DNA of 64,000 nucleotides, taken from assembly GCA_015657535.1 (NCBI GenBank), contig JADHZB010001687.1, positions 25,391 to 89,390 on the forward strand, given 5' to 3'. The position numbers and the translations under genes were made by a program. The notes under the pieces were generated by a model, which was not told where the DNA came from, did no database searches, and saw nothing but the letters and a program-made list of their open reading frames with translations. The first letter of the stretch is position 1, and every line of letters begins with the position of its first letter. Shown in pieces: positions 49,763 through 61,400 of the stretch. The DNA is from Nephromyces sp. MM_2019 (lineage: Eukaryota; Apicomplexa; Aconoidasida; Nephromycida).

Positions 49763-51632
49763 TTATGCGTTTGCGTGTTTAGGGGGGGGAAAGGACGAGA
49801 AGTAAACAACAAGGACCTCAAACTATGCTCCCCAGAAGAAGAACATGAAGATGATGAAGAAGATGATGAAGATGATGAAGATGATGAAGATGATGAAGAT
49901 GATGAAGATGATGAAGATGATGAAGATGATGAAGATGATGAGGATGACGAAGAAAAAGAAGAAAATGAAAAGAAGGAGAGAAGGAAAAAGATGAGGATGA
50001 TCAAGAAGATGAAGATGAAGTAAACAAAACTGAATAATATGAAAAAGATGAAGAAGGCAAATACGATATGATGCAATTGAATCAAAGAGAACAGGCTAGG
50101 GGTTTCATGCAACCATACCCATTAAGGAGCCAGTGGCTAGAAGCGCGCGCTCCACACTTCAAGCTCCAGCAAGCAATAAAATCTCTAGGCTAAGGTCTAG
50201 GGTAAATAATCCATTAATTCACAGCTAAGCATATCGAAGCCCTCAAAAAAGACCTCAAAGCTCCAAAATTGATGCGCCTTGATACTACAGGCTCATACGT
50301 AGGTATAAAAAAAAGCCACAGAACGGGCTAGACGCAATGAGAAAGAAATTTCTCGTTAAGATCCGTCACCCTGTAAGCAAGAGCAGTAGAAGTGATCGGC
50401 AAAGATAATACTTTATTTAATACCAGCAATACCAATAGAGGATTATGCTTTCATCTCTTGATATCTCAAATACTGTAAGGGATGAGCCATCATTTTTTTA
50501 GAGGAACTAGCTAGGAGCAGAAGAGTTTTTTGCTCTAATTTTTTGAGCAAAAATATTAATCTGTGATTATACATTTTTGAAGATTCTATAAATTTGCCTA
50601 AAATGCAAAAAATAGGCGAAAAAATATTCAACTATATAACTCTAAAGAAGATTCTATATATTTAAAAAAAAAGCGAAAAATATTAAAGAAGACTTGGAAG
50701 TAAAAATAATCAGCCAATATGTTGAGAAGCATTTTTCGTCGTGTAAATTCACAAAGATTAGAATCCGCTAGAGCAATGAAGGTGGTCAAAAACTAATCCC
50801 AAGCGAATTAGCTGCCAATTAGGCACAAAGAGCAGAATATGATGAAGCATAGAGAGGCAGAAACATATTCTTTTGACTGAAGAGTCGGGTGAATCAAGGT
50901 GCTTGAATTTGATGACAGCGCACACACTATTAATGTAAAGCTCAAAAATCTAATGCTAGCAGCAGGAAGTTTCATAATCACTGCGGCGTAGGGCATTTTT
51001 ATTTTTAGAGGAAAAAATTTATGTTAATGTTGCTGGAAAGAGAGTCTTGGTAGTAGGGAACTACTTTTCCCGCAAAAAATGATAAATTCTATCGAGAAAG
51101 AGGGAGTAGCCTTAATCCCCGTATAAAATTAATTTTCCTACAAAAAAAAATAAAACACTCAAAAAAATTGGACTTACACGCTCAACTTCCTCCTCAAAGC
51201 TAAAAGTAGAAAGTGAATTTCAAGTGTATAATAATGACAAGCATAAAGAAGAAAAAAAAAGGCAGCAAAGCGCAAAATAAAACTATCCACCTGAACTCAA
51301 GGCCCAGCATCAGAGAGTTTTCACTCCAAAATCTACTCATGTTACAAAGAAAAAACTCAACTCTACATCAACAGCATACTTCGTAATTTTTTTTCTTCTA
51401 ATCATTGATCTTATAAAACTCTATAAATTAGTTGCTTCCTACTAGAAAAATTCTGATGACATTAATTTACAACTCATCACACACACGCACACGCTAATTT
51501 TGCTCTCAACTCTTGTTTATCTCGCGTGTTTATCTCCGGTGTGTGTTGATCTCGTGTATGTGTTTATCTCGTGTGTGTATTTATCTCTGGTGTGCGCGTT
51601 TATCTCTTCTTTATCTCTTGATTTAACTAATT
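49763..51632. other. TRM13 upstream region and intergenic stretch
   Basis: The TRM13 ATG is at 49762, so its promoter and leader lie immediately to the right, next to the GATGATGAA microsatellite. Between about 50100 and 51630 no gene was recognised. The sequence is AT-rich with many short overlapping frames. A GT/tatctc-rich patch (gtgtgt...tttatctc units) lies at 51525-51620, just past the stop of the unidentified minus-strand gene. Confidence 0.5.
49845..49945. repeat. 9-bp microsatellite (gatgatgaa)n
   Basis: About eleven near-perfect units of gatgatgaa on the plus strand end in slightly diverged copies (gaggatgac). The array lies 85-185 bases upstream of the TRM13 start codon, on the 5' side of the gene. 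In one plus frame it would encode Asp-Asp-Glu repeats, and in a minus frame poly-Ser. Neither frame starts with ATG or leads into a recognisable protein, so it is annotated as non-coding. Confidence 0.9.
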
Positions 51633-52045
51633 TTACATTGTTGTGACGAATAATTTGATATTTGTCTTGAGAAAATCCCCAGATTTTCTCAAATTTTGAT
51701 ATTGAAGGCTTGAAGCTACCAAATTTCTTGGATAAAGTCCAGAAGAGAAACCAATGCTGTTAAACGTAGAAGCTCCAAAATATAGCTTGGAATCCTGCTT
51801 CTGGTACCTTTTCCTGATTGTTTTATGACACACCGCTGCTAAGCAACAAAAATTTTCAGCCATACTGCTCGAGTATGTATTGGTTGTAGAAAATCTAGTG
51901 TTTTCTCCCTCATCTTCGGTGTATGTATTTGCAAAATATCTATAGAAAAATCGCATGGGGAGGAGTAGATACCACTATTTCTTCTTGAAGTCACACACAT
52001 TGAGTCATATGAGACATCCTCAGCGCTCAAAACTGATACTTTTTC
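51633..52045 (-). CDS. Unidentified protein, C-terminal exons
   Basis: Two minus-strand exons join in phase 0: 52045-51866 (acceptor tttgcag|gaa, donor gca|gtatgg) and 51800-51633 (acceptor taccag|aag, stop TAA). They encode 115 residues with no motif that I recognise; the first carries SVLSAEDVSYDS and the second SKLYFGASTF. The evidence for coding is two open exons of 180 and 168 bases with matching phase, a good acceptor and a plausible 65-base intron. Upstream exons were not found. It could be a chance arrangement. Confidence 0.33.
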
Positions 52046-55000
52046 CTGCAAAAAGAAGGCTAAGAAAGCTCTAACCCGATTGTGTGTGGAGTCGTTTGAT
52101 CTTTGGACTGCATCTATCTAGAAATCACTAGCACTTGATTAGCACTTTAGAATTCTATTATATACTTGATATATCGTCTATTATCGCTGTTTCACTTACA
52201 AATTGTAAGAGTTCAATCATACACTGAATAATTACTTTACAACTCGCACAAAAAATTAACTTGTTATCTGAGATATATGATATACACACACACGATGGGA
52301 AGCTACATGCAACGCTCCACTCACAAAGTGAGTGTAAGTACACTCGAAAAAAAATGCTGATTGCATTTTTTTCTCCGCAGATTTCATAAAAATACTTCTT
52401 TTCTTTTAGTCCTTAGTCTAATACCTTGAACTACTATTTTTCCCATAAATGATTTGGTTGTGTAATATATATACCTCCTCTAAGGCGCGTAACTGGTGGT
52501 GTTATTTGTATTTTGTTCAATGTAACTAGCAATTAGTGTTACATTTTCATTGCTTAGGGCCAGAGATCTTGGAACTTTAAACTTTTTTCTGGGGGGAATA
52601 AATGAAGAGCTATGGTATTATGAAATATTTGAGTGAAGGAGAAGATTCCACAGTATCTGCATGAATTAAATCTGGAAACTGGCCTGGAAAGCTGCTAAAA
52701 AAAGGTAAATCCAGTGCGTTTGAAAGTAGTTTTAGTTCCTGTATATATACACCCAATGAGCAACCACAGGAAGCTCTGATACCCTCCCTTTAGAGCTACA
52801 AGAGAAAATGCTATAAAAGAATCGCTAGAAGTTTTGGGTTTTTTCATTCTGTCTTCAGCCACAGCAGAAATTAAAGGACTTTAATACGTTTCATCTTTTA
52901 TTTCAAGCTGATTATGTTATAATACGAGAATTGCAGGTTTTTTCAGCATACCAAAGCAATAGAAGAGACTAGGCTCTTACTGAAATAAACCGGCCTTTTT
53001 TCTTGATTTATTTTTAGCAAAATACACTTCTTAGATACGCACATTTACGGCAATCGCCGCAAAGAATCGGTTATGGAGAAAAAATCCTCATTCTACTGAA
53101 GTCCTCTGTTAACTTTCCAAGTTAAGAATGGAAAAATTGCAAAAAATTAACTAAAATCGTAGTATATTATGGAGACAAAAAAATGGAGACCTGGAAACGT
53201 CGAAAGGAAGTTGCTATCTAATATCAAAAAGCGAGAGAAAAATAGTGGAATTTTATATCTTAATTTTTATTAAGGGGTCGCATTTGCATCTAGGCGGCAT
53301 AAAGTTTATGCCGCTCAATTTTATGACTAAAATGAAGGGCTTTAAAAAAATTTGTGAAGATAAATCAACTCTTTCTGATGAATAATAAAGTGTTTTACCC
53401 TTAAGAATTCATCAATTTCAGCATTTTTCTTAATTTTTTGAGCTTATTACTGAAATCTGCGATTTTTTGCCAAATAAGGTACTAGTTACTCAAAAAAGAG
53501 TATCAATTAAATGTGAAATAGATGCTTTTTGAGAAAGCAGCCAGTTTTCTCACGATGCAATGACAAACAGTTTTTTCATACACAAATTTTTTTTTTCTCG
53601 AATTAAGCAAGCTGCTCTTCGATTTCAACAACGGAAAGGCTTTGGAGCTGCTTTTTCCCTTTTCTGAGGAATTACCAAAAATTCATCATTTTTTTGGCAG
53701 ACTATAAGCTTTTCTCTAGTATACTATACTCGATTTCGTTGCATTATCTCAATAAAGAAACTGAGAGTAAAGGCAGCATCCTCATATATTTTATAAGAAA
53801 AACTGGATTTTATGGAAGCGTAGCAGATAAGATAGAGAAGAAAAAATGGGTAAATGGGTGCTTTGTGTATGTTATTGCAATTACCCACTCTTGTGCAATA
53901 TTGTCAGAAAATGTTGGTGTGTGTGTTGGTGTGTGTATTGGTGTGTGTATTTCTGTATGTTGGTGTGTGTTTTGATGCCTATGAGCCTATGTATGCCTGT
54001 GTCTATGATGCCTGTTTGTGCCGATGCCTGTGCCTGTCTATACCTATGTGTGTGCCTATGCCTGCCTGTGCCTGTGTGTGCTTTTTTTGAACGTTTTGTT
54101 AATCTCTCACTTCCTCTAAACCCCATCAAGTAGCATCCACAGTCAACTCTGAAAGAAGTGCCTTTTTTTCTCAAGATAGTGCACTCATCATGCTTACTAG
54201 TAATACCTTTAAGCGTGAATCTCTTATACTTGCACTAGAAATACTAAAGCCTTTTTTCTTTGCTTTTTTTTTAACTCTTTAAATCTCTAGAAGATGATTT
54301 CTAGCAGAAGCTAGCTTCTTCAGTATATATATTAGATTTAATCATATAAAAAATCTAGAAACTAGCTTTTTTTTTGATTTTATTAGTAGCTTCTCGTCTT
54401 GCAGAATCGCGCAACTACTTCTTCCTTGTTGCTCATAGGAGCTACATGGAATTTTGAGGGTTTTAGATTCTAGTCTCTTTATGTGAATACCTAGAGACTA
54501 GTCTTTCTCATCCACAGTATTGCAAACTAGACAACCGCAGTGTCACACCACCAGTCTTTCTCATCCACACTATACATCCATAGTTCTGCACATTAGCCTC
54601 TCTCATTCAGTGTCACACACTAGCCCCTCTTATTCACAGTATATGATGACTTTTATTATACAAAAATGGCTGTATAATATTCCTTTAATAAAGCTTTTAA
54701 GTTTTCTTTGGACTAAAAGGTTGAGAAAATTAGTTTGTAACTAGAGCAGATGTAAGTAAAGTCTTCATTTTATCTATTTCTCTTGTCTTTAGCAGTTAAG
54801 TTAGACTAGGCAGCGTTGTAGTGCAAGGGAAGAGAAATTCATCAGTTTTAGTGATGTATTACCATGATTTATTTTTTGCGCTTTCTTGCTTTATACGAGA
54901 ATAGAAAAATCGACTTTATCACTTTCCACATCATAGCTTACAGCAGCTCGATTTTACAGGGATTACATAGTGAGCATCATCAGCTTTCTTTATTTTCCTG

Positions 55001-55436
55001 TTTTTTTTCTCTTCATATTCGGTAGTTTCCCATTCATGTCCTTCCTCTTCTTCTTTTATCCGTCGCTTTTCAATCGTGTTTCCACAAATTTTCTCTTGCT
55101 CCATTCCCTTTGAAGAAATCCTTCTTGTTCCTTATCGTTATCGGGAGAGTTTTTCTTCAGTGTGTGTGTGAATTTCATTGTAACTCCCACCTGCTTCTTA
55201 ATAATCGGAAAATCATCCCTTTTAGTTCAACTTATGATCTCACGTTTATCCTCCTCCTCATCCTCATAGATTCAAACAATGTAACACCACATTTCCACGA
55301 TTTTCCCTTTTCCTTTCCAGAATCATCAAAAAAGCATTAAAAAAGCTATTTTTTATGTTATTTCCCCCCTATTCTCTCTTCAATTGAAGAAAATTGCTCA
55401 GTAACTGGGTATATCCAACACATTAGCTTTCATCTA
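52046..55436. other. Stretch without a recognised gene
   Basis: About 3.4 kb upstream of Ku70. It contains a GT/TGCC-rich simple-sequence patch at 53915-54085 (gtgtgtgttggt, then tgcctgtg units) that produces long frames on both strands, and a run of short direct repeats of ctagtctttctcatccaca type at 54490-54640. No exon chain was found. Missing exons of the minus-strand gene ending at 51633 may lie in the left part. Confidence 0.45.
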
Positions 55437-58400
55437 ATGGAGAATATGGAAAGTTTCCTGGATCCTGGTATTTATGATGATGAGGAAGACGATTTGAGTA
55501 ACGGTAATGAGGGGTGCATGAAATGAAGTATTGCCCCTCAGCATGTTAAAGCTAGCCCTGAAGAGAGTATGTTTGTGGCAATTTCTGTGTGTGGGAACCT
55601 CTATGTTTGTGACAATCTGTGTGTGTATGACAATCTCCGGGAGATTTTCTTCCTATTATCCGTAAAAATTGCAGCTAAAACTCTTTTTTTATATATTTGC
55701 TACGTTTTAGTGGTATCTACCATTGGAGTTGCTTGCATCTTCATAATGCCTAGTCTAATTTGTCTTTCAAAGTGAGTTAAATCGCGAAATTTCAATGTTT
55801 TTTAGAATGTCTATAATAGGCAAATGATTGTATTATACGGAGAATGTTAGAGGTCGTGGTTGCTCTGAACTTTGAAGAATTCAAATTTGGTTGATGCGTC
55901 TTTTTAAGGAAATAATTAGATATTGCGATTGATAATGTGTTGTGCTTCTGCTTCACCTGAGCTTTTTTGGTGTGTGTGTGTTGTTTTTTTTCTGTCTCTG
56001 TGAGTTGTTTTTTCTTTTTTGTGCGTAGTTTTTTCTGACTGTGTGTGTTCTTTTCTTCTCTCTCTCTGTACTATTTGCTTCTATAACATGAACAAGCTGA
56101 TGTTATCTTATTAATAGCGGATGGAGAAGAAGATACCACTGATGATTCCGGAAAAAAAATCGCATCTTCAAGCTTTAAGTATACACGGGAGTGCTACATT
56201 TGGCTGATTGATTGCCAGACTGAGCTTTTTCATGCTACAGAGCTGGAAGGTGGAGATTGCACGAGAACTTGGTGGCAGGTAGATGAAGATGCTACACAAA
56301 ACTTTTCTGTGTGCAATTCTAGTCTAGTCGAATTTTTGTGCACCCTAATGTGTGTGTGTGCTTGTTTAAATCTGCGAGTATTTAGGTGTTCTGTAGCTTT
56401 GACACTTCTTCGCCCTAGTTTGAAAACGAGTCGGTGCTTTGGACTAGCAGAGATCGCTGTTTTGATGCTAATCTTTGGCCGCTGAATAGTAGTTCTCTCT
56501 TGTACTTGAGGACTCTATTCAATTCTTTTTTCCACCTTCTTCTTACTCAGTTTGCTAAAACAGGAGAAATTCAAGTTTTTTCTCTTCATTTTTTGGCTGA
56601 AAATCGTGTTTTTAGCATTTTTCTGGGGGTTTGACAGCGTCTCAATGATGAAATTTGAGGATTCTAGAAAAATTTCCTCTTTTATTTTTGCTGCATTAGA
56701 TTTTCTTGGTTATTTTTGTGCTTTTAAAGCCTTTTTGGAGGTATTTTTATCGTTAGCTCTTATGGCTAAGCAAGCTTAATCTGCGTGTTCATTTGGATAA
56801 TTCATCAAGTTTGACTTTAATTGCTTTTTTTGCCCCTTTCTTTCTCACTTTGTGTGGATATTTCCCAGTTAAAAATGTCAATTTTATGCTTTTGGAGGCT
56901 GAAATATGTGTTTGGATGGTTATAGGTATAAGCGCTCCTTTCATAGACGTTGAGCAAAGAGTTTAGTAGTATATGTTCTCGGAAAGAGTGTATGTACAGT
57001 TGTTTATTGTAAGGGTTATGCATAGATTTGAGCGATTTCTTCAGTGATAAAATGGCAGATTTTGGATTATATTTTTTCATGAATCATGCAGTTTGTGTGT
57101 TCCTAGCAGAATAAAGCACAATCTTACCGTGATAATCATTTCTTGGGGGCTGGCTACACATATAAGGAGATTTATTGAATGCTTACACTTATTAGAAGAA
57201 ATTCTAGCATTATAATCCTCACGAAATCCGGTTTTTTTGCAGCTTAAAACTAGGCGTAATAAGCCTAAATATTGAGCATTATGATGTGAATTTGTATACA
57301 GTTTTATATACAAGAAATGGTGAGGATGAGCACTCTTTATTACCGTAGCTTTTCCACTGGTTTTCTGGCTTTGATGTTTCCACTTTGATCGCATATACTT
57401 ATACCCTGTGTGTGTACTGCTTTTCATGGTAAAAAAATGAAAAATTGTCCTTTTTTGGGCTTAAATACAAGCTTTATAGCGTTTGGTAATCTGCAGATGA
57501 AATCTCTTCAAAGACAGGGTTTTCTCCATTATTTCTGTGTATTTTTAATAGTATTATTAGAAGCGAAATTTTTGCTTTATTTTACATTTTGAATAGTTGG
57601 GTGATGTACCTTTAGTGTGCTAGAATCTATTATTTTTATAAGCTGAGATTTTTCTGCTTTTTTTCATCTTCTGTATTGTTATGAAAACTGGAAAAGTAGT
57701 GTGTGTTAAGTAGTATGTTGCTCTTTATACAGGGTGAATATATAATTGTGATTATAGGGGCTACAAATATTATGCACGCTTATACCCTTATCATCTTCTA
57801 CCCGCTTGTACGCACATCATCTTCTGCACCCCTCCACCCTCATCAACTTCTCTCCCCCCCACTCCCATCAGCTTCTACCCCCCACACCCTCATATTAATT
57901 GAACAAGAAAATATCCTTATTTAGTGGTTTCTCTGATTTTTTAGGAACTTTTCATAGTTTTCCTGCTCAGAAGCATGCAGCTCTTTTCGATTAGAATTTC
58001 TTCTAATCTTTCTTTTTGTGTGTTGTGTGCTAACCACCCTTCATGAGATGGTGGATTGCTAGCAGTAAGTAGAATGCAAAAAGAGCCAAATTAGAGTAGA
58101 GTTTGCTTTTTTAGAAGGAGTTTTATACTATGAGCAGGTAATATGAAATTTCTTTATTATTTTGGAAAGATTCGCATCTTCTTCATCTTTGCTTTGCTTT
58201 TTTCTGAATGAATTCCTTCTGTTTAACGCATTTAGAAATTTTTGCTTGCATTATGAAGAAGTGTGTGTTCGTAGGAGTGAGGTTTAAGCTCCTTTGGATG
58301 TTTTTTTAAATGATTCTTATAGTGATTTTCTGCTTCTAGGTAGAAAATTGTGAAGTTTTGCAAGTCAAAGATATGTTGAGGAGAATTTGGTAGTGAATGG

Positions 58401-61400
58401 CTTTATCTAGTTGATTTCCTGTGTATTCTTGGAGTGGACTAAGTGTTAAGCTCTATTTACATCTTTTTTTATGAGGAGGATATCTTTGTTGTGTGTGCTG
58501 CTGCGGGTATTTGGTGTGTGTTTTATTGTGCCTGTTTCTTTTTATCTCTATTTTTTTTCTATTTTTTCCCCTTGTTTTTCTTTTCTTTTTTTACTCTCTT
58601 CTTTCTCTGTTTTCTTCTCTTCTCTCTCACGTCTTCTTCTTACTCTTCTTACTCTTCTTGTCTCTCTTTTCTTCTTCTTTATATATCTCCTGCCATATCA
58701 TCTTTATCTTACCCACATATTCTTCCCATCAGTTTGTAATGAAAATCCCTCTCCTTTACTATATATGCTCCCCCTCTTTTAGCGATTTGCTGAGCGTTTA
58801 AACTGTATATTTTGCAGGAGATTATGATGACTGCTACAGAGTATATGAAGAATAAGATAATTTCTCAGAGCAAAAGCATGTTTTCAATAATTCTTTACAA
58901 CACTCGTGAATATCACAATGAGCTGGGAATTAAAGGTGAGTTTGTGCTGCAATATGCTGCTAACACACACAGTCGACTTCATGAATATTCTGTTAAATTT
59001 TTTGTACGAAGCGAAAATTTGGTATTTTCTTTGGCCTTTGCGTGCTTTTTTCGAGGATGATGTGCTTGAGTGAGCTGCTCTTAGAAATAGAGGCTTTTAA
59101 TGAGTATGTTAGCTGCTGAAAAGCCTTGAAAACTTGATCTTTCGATGATTTTTTCGGTTGAGTCTTTTCATATGCAAAAAAATGCTCATTTTCAATGAAG
59201 AAATGGAAGTCGGTTTATTCGAAAGGATTGTATGCTTTCCTATACAAAAAGAAGCCTTTCAAGGAGGCCTGAAGAAAGAAATTGTGAAGACAAGAGCAAA
59301 TGTATGAGAGAATGTCTACGCTCACACACGTACACACACATTAATAAGGGGTGCATGTCTTCATTGGCAGTATAATGATCAAGAAATGTGGTTTTTTGCT
59401 TCGTATGGATTTTAGCCGATTGATTGGGAGAACCGTGGAGTTTTTTGCAGGTAGTTCTGTGTGTTTATTCGTAGACTTGAGAGCTTGGCGTGGGGCTTAT
59501 TGTGTGTGTGGGGTTGCATGCAGGTGAGTGATTCTATGTGTGTGATTTGTTGTGAGTTTTGGACTTTTGTTGAACATGTGAAGCTTCTTTGTGTGTTTGA
59601 AGCTTCCCCTTCTCTTTCCATTACTGTCTGCTTCTCATGTAGCCTGTCACCAACCCCCTCAGGGGCCCCCCTCAGCACCCCCCTCAATACCCCCCTTAAC
59701 CACCTTCAACACCCCCGATTATGACAAGAATATGGTACAGAAATATCGGAATCACGTATTTGAAAACAAGCAATCTTTAAAGAAAAGCTTCTTCTACTAG
59801 TAATGCTTTTGTGTAGTACATCTTTCAAGTCGAGAAAGTTCAGCGAATACTTACAAAGAAAATGTTTGCAGCGGCGTTTTGCATATATGGGAAAAACGTA
59901 CTAGTTGGAGTTTGTGCATGTGAGCAATTTGAGCGTATATAAAAGCAACTCAACTGTATGTGCAAGAATTCCAAGTGTATGTACGAGAATCTCAGCTGCA
60001 TATACAAGCAGTTGAAGTGTGTATAAAAGCAGCTCAACTAAATCTAGAGAAAATTTTATCAAAGCTTTTACTCAACAGTCTGTCTTTTATCCCGGAATTC
60101 AATACTGAAGATTAAGTGTATGTATGCGACTCTGCTGCTTACATTAGGTATATATACGCTACTTGATCTTGAAAGCTTCGATGCTCCGAGGATACAAGCT
60201 ACTACAGACTGCATTTATCTCGATTTCGAGAGATTTTCAAAGAAATTTGGGTTTTATTCCAACAAAGAAATGGATGTGAGCCTTGCTGGTGGGTGTTTTG
60301 CTTTTATCTGCGTGTGCATAGAGGTAATGAGAGAGAAGAAAAGCAGCAGATTTCTTGATTAATAGGCTCTTTACGCTGTTAAAAGATGATTTTCTATGAA
60401 GTGGGCCTTTGTGTATGGATATTTCGCCGTTTTTTTAGCCAATAAAGGGATACATTGCTTATAAAGAACGTATCACACACATAAAATACGGGAGGAAAGG
60501 GGAGAAAAGATGGCGTACTTAGAGCTATGAAGGAAGCTATAACAGTCGATATTTGTGTGTAGTTTAGTAGAGTTTATGTGGTCATATATAATAATGAAGA
60601 AGCACACGCACACAAACCCACACGCACCATTTAAATGCTGGGTTTATTTTGTGGTGATTGGGTATTTTGTTATATATATACGCTAGTATATGTGTGTGTG
60701 TGTGTGTGCATGTCTAGGCAATAGAATACTCGGATTTACAGGTTTTTTTTTTTAGCTTGAAAACAGCATCATGGTTATACTTTTAGTTTTGGTTATATGG
60801 GAAGCTCGATTTCCCGTAAGCAGCAGTGAGGAGGCTGAAGCTTTGGGAGTTTTTCTTATTTGCTGTGTGTGTTGGGCCACTTTTGCTGTACTTTCTAGTG
60901 TATTTTTATGAAGCCTCTAGTGGATTTTTTGAGTAAGAACTTTGCAGTGCTACTGCATAAAGGTATAACCAAAATCTTCAAACTCATCATTTTTTAATAA
61001 GAATTTGAGTATTCTGAATATATCGCACAAGCATTATCTCCTGTTCATTCCTTTGCTTCTTGCATATTCATTGTGTCTCCTTTTTTCTGTGTGTATCAAG
61101 TTTTTTGGCATAATAAGGTAGTCTTCTCTGCTTCCTTCGTTTCCTTCTTTTTCAATTTACCTTATCGCACATCTCTCGATCATATTTCAAATATTACCTA
61201 AATCAGTCTAAATCGAGCTTATTTGCATCACAGATACCATCATTTTGCAGAGTTTTTCCTTTAAATAGCTTATTTTTCGTATATTTTGTGGTGCTTTTAG
61301 ACGTTTTTTGGGTGGCTAATAAGTCACTGATGAACTACAAATCATCAATAGCTCAATGGGCAAACATGATGGTGAAGATTTTGATTTTTTCTGCGTGTGA

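Noticed and set aside
49775..50023. Plus-strand ORF of Asp/Asp/Glu repeats, and its minus-strand poly-Ser partner
   Set aside because: Pure translation of the 9-bp microsatellite, no ATG start on the plus frame, no conserved flank; it lies in the TRM13 5' region.
53846..54133. Overlapping plus- and minus-strand ORFs around 53850-54170
   Set aside because: Driven by GT and tgcctg simple repeats, giving Cys/Val or His/Thr runs in every frame.
61299..61323. Alternative Ku70 exon 5 start at acceptor cttttag
   Set aside because: The added residues look plausible, but the phase does not match exon 4; acceptor aataag at 61321-61323 keeps the frame.
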